Assembly (NCBI GenBank): GCA_012519645.1
Contig: JAAYPU010000381.1
Location: 1 to 7,835, forward strand
Source of the DNA: Clostridiales bacterium
Lineage (GTDB): Bacteria; Bacillota; Clostridia; Peptostreptococcales; JAAYPU01
Length of the DNA stretch: 7,835 bases
Reading direction: 5' to 3'
Under the pieces are notes generated by a model, which worked only from the letters and a program-made list of their open reading frames with translations, did not search any database and was not told the DNA's origin. Made by a program: the position numbers and the translations under genes. This document shows, in pieces, positions 3,974-7,835 of the stretch (within the stretch, counting starts at the first letter, position 1; each line of letters begins with the position of its first letter).

Positions 3974-5322
3974 GCAACAACCGGTGGAATAGATGAAGCT
4001 GAAAAGGCTGGGTATACGCCGAATACAATTCCGGAGCATATCGCAACAAAGCTTGCAATGCCTATAGCTTTGATACTTACGACAGTATCAAAACCGTAAT
4101 TTTCGAAAAGAGCTGTACCTCCAACACCTAATAGTATACCGGCAAAGCTTCCTATAATACTAATAAACAATGCTTCAAGGAGAAATTGGGTTAAGAGGTC
4201 GTTTTTTTGTGCACCTAATGCACGCCTGAGACCTATTTCACTGGTGCGTTCACTGACAGCGACAAGCATGATATTCATGATTCCTAAACCCCCGACCAAT
4301 AATGATACAGCGGCAATACCGCCAAGCAACAGAGACATGACTCTATTTGCTTCATCGGCTTCTTGAACCATCTGATTGAGACTTGTAATAGTAATAACGT
4401 CATTACTGCTGTCTCCCGAAGGAATTACAGGTGCACCGCCGCCGCCGCCGATATTGACCGGACGGCTGACTGCCATACGACTATCCATCATCATTTTCTC
4501 ACGGACGATCATTGCATCGCCACCGCCTGCCGGAATATCAGGGACTCCGCCGCTCGGGGCGCCATTTTCACCGAGGTTATATTTCTTTTTAATGATTCTT
4601 CCCAACTGTACAATGGCAAGTCTTGCATCTTCTTGTGAATTTGCTTTACACCAGATTTCTTCTACGGTTCTTTTCTCTGCAATCTTTTGAGCGCAGGTAT
4701 AAGGTATAATGATTTTATTATCTACATTATCGGATTTTCCTGCGCCTTTTTCACCCAGAACTCCGATTACTTCGTAGCTTTCGCCGTTAAGGGTAATATA
4801 TCTGCCAACCGGAGAGCGGCCCCCCATAATGCTGTTGGCAATATTGTATCCTAAAACAGCTACATTTGAGCGCAGCTTCACATGATATTGGGAGATAAAT
4901 TCACCGTCAATTATCTCATAATCACGTATAATTCTGAATTGTTCATTGACACCCATTACATTAGTGGTAACACGGCTGCGTTTCCATTGCAGCTGGGTTT
5001 CTACATTCACCACGGGGCTGCTGTAATCCATACCTTGAACACGTGAAACAAGGTCATCGGAAATTTCGGGTTCGAATTCGTATAGAGGGTTATGGACAGA
5101 AATCTTAATGACATTTGTGCCAAGACTTTCAAACTGCTCCATAACGGCTACCCTGGCACCTTCGCCAATTCCCATAAGGGATACCACGGAAGCAACACCT
5201 ATAGTTACTCCGAGTACTGTCAGGGTAGTACGTAAGGGGTTAAGAAATAATCCATGTAAAGCCATTTTGGCTGAAAAAACAAGCTTAACCAAAAAGGACT
5301 GATTTAATTTATTTTCTGACAT
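3958..5322 (-). CDS. MacB/FtsX-type ABC transporter permease
   Basis: Membrane subunit of a MacB-like (type VII) ABC exporter. The family couples ATP hydrolysis to extrusion of peptides, macrolides or lipids from the outer leaflet. The 454-residue product has a first membrane helix at about 32-52 and an extracytoplasmic MacB core region (about 55-245). The FtsX domain contains LLLGGIAAVSLLVGGLGIMN (331-350), the ERTSEIGLRRALGA coupling motif (358-371) and two more helices (about 380-405 and 418-440). Residues about 249-308 are a Gly/Pro/Met-rich insert in the extracytoplasmic part, with a run of five glycines. GGAGG (5330-5334) precedes the ATG by seven bases. The adaptor gene ends 15 bases upstream. 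It is the last gene of the operon. Substrate unknown. Confidence 0.93.
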   Translation of the reverse strand: MSENKLNQSFLVKLVFSAKMALHGLFLNPLRTTLTVLGVTIGVASVVSLMGIGEGARVAVMEQFESLGTNVIKISVHNPLYEFEPEISDDLVSRVQGMDYSSPVVNVETQLQWKRSRVTTNVMGVNEQFRIIRDYEIIDGEFISQYHVKLRSNVAVLGYNIANSIMGGRSPVGRYITLNGESYEVIGVLGEKGAGKSDNVDNKIIIPYTCAQKIAEKRTVEEIWCKANSQEDARLAIVQLGRIIKKKYNLGENGAPSGGVPDIPAGGGDAMIVREKMMMDSRMAVSRPVNIGGGGGAPVIPSGDSSNDVITITSLNQMVQEADEANRVMSLLLGGIAAVSLLVGGLGIMNIMLVAVSERTSEIGLRRALGAQKNDLLTQFLLEALFISIIGSFAGILLGVGGTALFENYGFDTVVSIKAIGIASFVAICSGIVFGVYPAFSASSIPPVVALRRQ

Positions 5323-5337
5323 TCTAACGCCTCCAAG

Positions 5338-7014
5338 CTATTTGTTTTTACCATCCGGGCTATCATTATTTGAATCGCCGCCGGAAGGTATGAAGGAATC
5401 ATTGGCTTGGATATGTTCACTGGGGAGCAAATCGCTGCTGCTTCCGGTGATAACTAACTGTCCTTCGGTAAGTCCATCGAGAACCTCGGCATATCTGTCA
5501 TTCATAAGACCTAAATTTACTTCCACCAGCTTTGGAATACCATTTTCCAATACTTCTACCATTTGTTTTCCGTTTTCATCAAAAATTGCTTCAACAGGGA
5601 TGAGAAGAACATTATTGGCACTTCCTGCGTCTATATATGCGGTAGCCTGCATTCCGGGGCGCAGCCCTTCCCCGCCCTCCACTTCTATATTAACATCGAA
5701 TTTGGTTATGCCTCCGGTCTGATTTCCGTAACTGGATACGTTCATAACAGAACCCTCGAAGGTCTGACCGGGCATAGCATCAACAGTAACTGACACAGGA
5801 GCACCTTGTACAACGTTGACAATATCTATATCGTCTACTTGAATATAAAGCATCATACGATCTGTGTTGTAAATATTCCCCAGCCAATCCCAAATAGAGA
5901 TCGTACTGCCAACTTTAGCTTCCAAGTTAGATACGATTCCATTTATCGATGAGCGAACTTCCAAATAACCATATTGTTCTTGAAGCTGTGAAACAGTACG
6001 TTTTAGATAACGTACCTGCTCCAGCTTTTGACGTATTTTTTCCTGCATAGCGTCTCCTGATAAGGTAACGATAGGATCGCCTTTTTTAACCGACTCGTAA
6101 TCATCTACAAAAACATCCGTAACTATAGTATCCGAAACTCTGTTAAGAAGCTTTTCTTCCTCTAAAAATCCGTCTACGGTTGCAGTATTTTTAAAATAAA
6201 CAAAGCTTGTGTTATCTGCATTTGGAAGAGCTACAGTAACGCTCATGCCTTGTTGAACAAGACCGGGATTATCTGCTTCTATATACGCGACATATACAAA
6301 ACCGGTGCTTGTGCTGTCAGGCATAGCTGCGCTGCTGACACTTGTAACCGTTCCGTCAAGGCCGCCATCAAAATTAGGAAAAAAGAGTCTAACCTTAGTT
6401 CCTTTTTTAACTTGTGCAGCCTCACTTGCTGTAAGTCTTGCTTTAACTCGGAATTTTGAATCATTAATAATATTAGCAATATTATGTCCTACATCTATTT
6501 TATCTCCTTCTGAAACGTTCAGACCGGTAATGCGGCCGTCAATAGGTGACGTAAGCACGATTCCCCTGGCTGGGTTGATGGTTTCAACTTCGGATCTTGG
6601 TTTGCCGGACATCTCGGAGAGTTCAAGCAATAATGAATCCAGCTGGTCTTGATTTTGTTTGATGGTGCTTTCCAAATCAGGAGATGCCAATTTTATAAGA
6701 AGCTGTCCTTGCGTAACAGGATCGCCTTCTTTAACAAGCACTTCATCAATAACAAAGCTTACTGAAGGCATATCCCAAGAACGGCGATTATTTGAAACCT
6801 GGATTTCTCCGCCATATGTAGGTTGCAGCATTCCTTTTGCTTTTACGCCAACCTCGATATCTCCTTTGAAGACTTCTGCAGTAGAGTATATTGGGCCGTC
6901 CGCCTCATTAGACCCATTGCCGATAAGGGCTTTAATTGCTAAAAATAATCCCAAAATGACTATTACAACTATCAAGCCTATAATGGCGATTTGTTTTCTC
7001 TGTTTCTTGTCCAT
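5338..7014 (-). CDS. HlyD/MacA-type adaptor subunit with two tandem adaptor modules
   Basis: Membrane-fusion-type adaptor for the adjacent ABC exporter. The 558-residue product has one N-terminal membrane anchor (about 8-30) and no lipobox cysteine. Module 1 has a lipoyl half (85-110), a short helical hairpin (about 112-138), a second lipoyl half (151-182) and a beta-barrel (about 185-263). Module 2 repeats this order: 296-318, coiled coil 322-348, 350-382 and 385-463. A membrane-proximal domain (about 466-527) and a hydrophilic Gly/Ser/Asn/Asp tail end the protein. MacA proteins are usually about 370-400 residues with one module, so this one is markedly longer. Its ribosome binding site AGGAGGT (7024-7030) lies inside the last codons of the ATPase gene, three bases separate the two genes, and so translation is probably coupled. 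Confidence 0.9.
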   Translation of the reverse strand: MDKKQRKQIAIIGLIVVIVILGLFLAIKALIGNGSNEADGPIYSTAEVFKGDIEVGVKAKGMLQPTYGGEIQVSNNRRSWDMPSVSFVIDEVLVKEGDPVTQGQLLIKLASPDLESTIKQNQDQLDSLLLELSEMSGKPRSEVETINPARGIVLTSPIDGRITGLNVSEGDKIDVGHNIANIINDSKFRVKARLTASEAAQVKKGTKVRLFFPNFDGGLDGTVTSVSSAAMPDSTSTGFVYVAYIEADNPGLVQQGMSVTVALPNADNTSFVYFKNTATVDGFLEEEKLLNRVSDTIVTDVFVDDYESVKKGDPIVTLSGDAMQEKIRQKLEQVRYLKRTVSQLQEQYGYLEVRSSINGIVSNLEAKVGSTISIWDWLGNIYNTDRMMLYIQVDDIDIVNVVQGAPVSVTVDAMPGQTFEGSVMNVSSYGNQTGGITKFDVNIEVEGGEGLRPGMQATAYIDAGSANNVLLIPVEAIFDENGKQMVEVLENGIPKLVEVNLGLMNDRYAEVLDGLTEGQLVITGSSSDLLPSEHIQANDSFIPSGGDSNNDSPDGKNK

Positions 7015-7017
7015 TTA

Positions 7018-7725
7018 TTATTTACCTCCTGAATTTATGCTGTTATGTGATTCAATTCTTAATATTTTACCATCCATCATATGGAAGGTTTTCTTTCCGT
7101 ATTCTGAGACTTTAGCATCATGAGTAACCTGTATAATAGTGACTCCAAGATTTTCATTCAGTTCCTGAAAAAGACACATAATAGAATCTCCTGTATGTGA
7201 ATCTAATGCACCGGTAGGTTCATCGGCAAGAATGAGCTTAGGGTTGGTTACCAGCGCTCTGGCTATAGCAACTCTCTGCTGCTGACCTCCGGAGAGTTGA
7301 GCAGGAAGATGATGGACCCGGTCTTTAAGGCCGACTTGTTCCAACGCACATTCTGAAAGCTCTCTTCTTGTTTTGCTGGGAATACCTCTATAGATCAAAG
7401 GCAATTCAACATTCCCCAATGCTGATAGGTTTGATAATAAGTGAAATCCCTGAAAAACGAAACCAATCATTTGGTTTCTCGTAATAGACAGCTCTCTGTC
7501 TGACATTGTTTCTACATGCTTATCATAAAGCTTATAGGTTCCTGAAGTTGGAAGATCAAGGCATCCCACAATGTTTAATAATGTAGATTTGCCCGAGCCG
7601 GAAGGGCCCATGACTGAAACATATTCTCCCTCATCTATGGAGAGACTGACACCTGCAAGTGCATTTACCTCAACATCACCTAAATGATATACTTTCCTGA
7701 TATCTTCAAGTTCTAATAGCGACAT
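7018..7725 (-). CDS. MacB-type ABC transporter ATP-binding protein
   Basis: Cytoplasmic ATPase that powers the exporter formed with the next two genes. The 235-residue product has every ABC motif: Walker A GPSGSGKST (40-48), Q-loop Gln92 in GFVFQGFHLL, signature LSGGQ (144-148), Walker B LILADEPTG with Asp168 and Glu169, D-loop ALD (173-175) and switch His202. The GFVFQ-HLL and DEPTGALD wording is typical of the LolD/MacB/FtsE clade of exporters. Length is normal and no catalytic residue is missing. AAAGGAG (7733-7739) precedes the ATG by seven bases. It is the first gene of a tight three-gene operon (ATPase, adaptor, permease). No regulator gene is visible in this window. Confidence 0.96.
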   Translation of the reverse strand: MSLLELEDIRKVYHLGDVEVNALAGVSLSIDEGEYVSVMGPSGSGKSTLLNIVGCLDLPTSGTYKLYDKHVETMSDRELSITRNQMIGFVFQGFHLLSNLSALGNVELPLIYRGIPSKTRRELSECALEQVGLKDRVHHLPAQLSGGQQQRVAIARALVTNPKLILADEPTGALDSHTGDSIMCLFQELNENLGVTIIQVTHDAKVSEYGKKTFHMMDGKILRIESHNSINSGGK

Positions 7726-7787
7726 GTTATTTCTCCTTTAAATATAAGTACAATCAATAGACATATAAAAAATAATTTTTGTTCCTT

Positions 7788-7793
7788 ATTATA
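7788..7793 (-). promoter_or_regulatory. Possible -10 element of the ABC operon promoter
   Basis: TATAAT on the - strand lies about 60 bases upstream of the ATPase start. The matching -35 position (about 7811-7816) is only a T-rich TTTTAT, so this is a weak call. The rest of 7740-7835 is AT-rich with no other recognisable signal. Confidence 0.3.
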
Positions 7794-7835
7794 TATGGTT
7801 ATTATGTTGTATAAAAAATTAAAACTAAAGCAAGC

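Noticed and set aside
4363..4690. + strand frames opposite the permease insert
   Set aside because: They come from the Gly-rich codons read backwards (Pro/Thr-rich), with no start signals and no recognisable domain.

Overview
The window looks like a low-GC, Gram-positive chromosome, most likely from the Clostridia. The evidence is a long SRP RNA with an Alu domain, followed by dnaX, ybaB and recR in the order known from Bacillus and Clostridium; strong GGAGG ribosome binding sites; and AT-rich spacers. The genus cannot be told from this sequence.

Left half, + strand (53-3791): tRNA-Ser(GGA) runs almost directly into the SRP RNA. Then come dnaX (clamp-loader gamma/tau subunit), ybaB (nucleoid-associated YbaB/EbfC family) and recR (recombination mediator). 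This is a housekeeping block for protein targeting, replication and repair. The long SRP RNA-dnaX spacer holds the decayed 5' end of an IS200/IS605-type element: an end hairpin, a hairpin that hides the ribosome binding site, and the first 14 codons of a Y1 transposase.

Right half, - strand (3958-7725): a compact three-gene operon read leftwards. It encodes a MacB-type ABC ATPase, a membrane-anchored HlyD/MacA-type adaptor with two tandem adaptor modules, and a MacB/FtsX-type permease. Together these make a tripartite-like export or efflux system of unknown substrate. The operon converges on recR, and a cluster of hairpins between them includes a clear bidirectional terminator.

The most unusual feature is in the spacers of the left half. 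Each of the four spacers (SRP RNA-dnaX, dnaX-ybaB, ybaB-recR, recR-ABC operon) carries short degenerate tandem repeats with a 7-base period. They occur as a left array and an inverted right array, with one or more hairpins between them. The heptamer differs from spacer to spacer but tends to match between the two arms of one spacer. The ABC operon's internal junctions and its upstream region lack these arrays. A second point is a possible gamma-producing frameshift site in dnaX at the junction between the clamp-loader core and the tau-specific tail.
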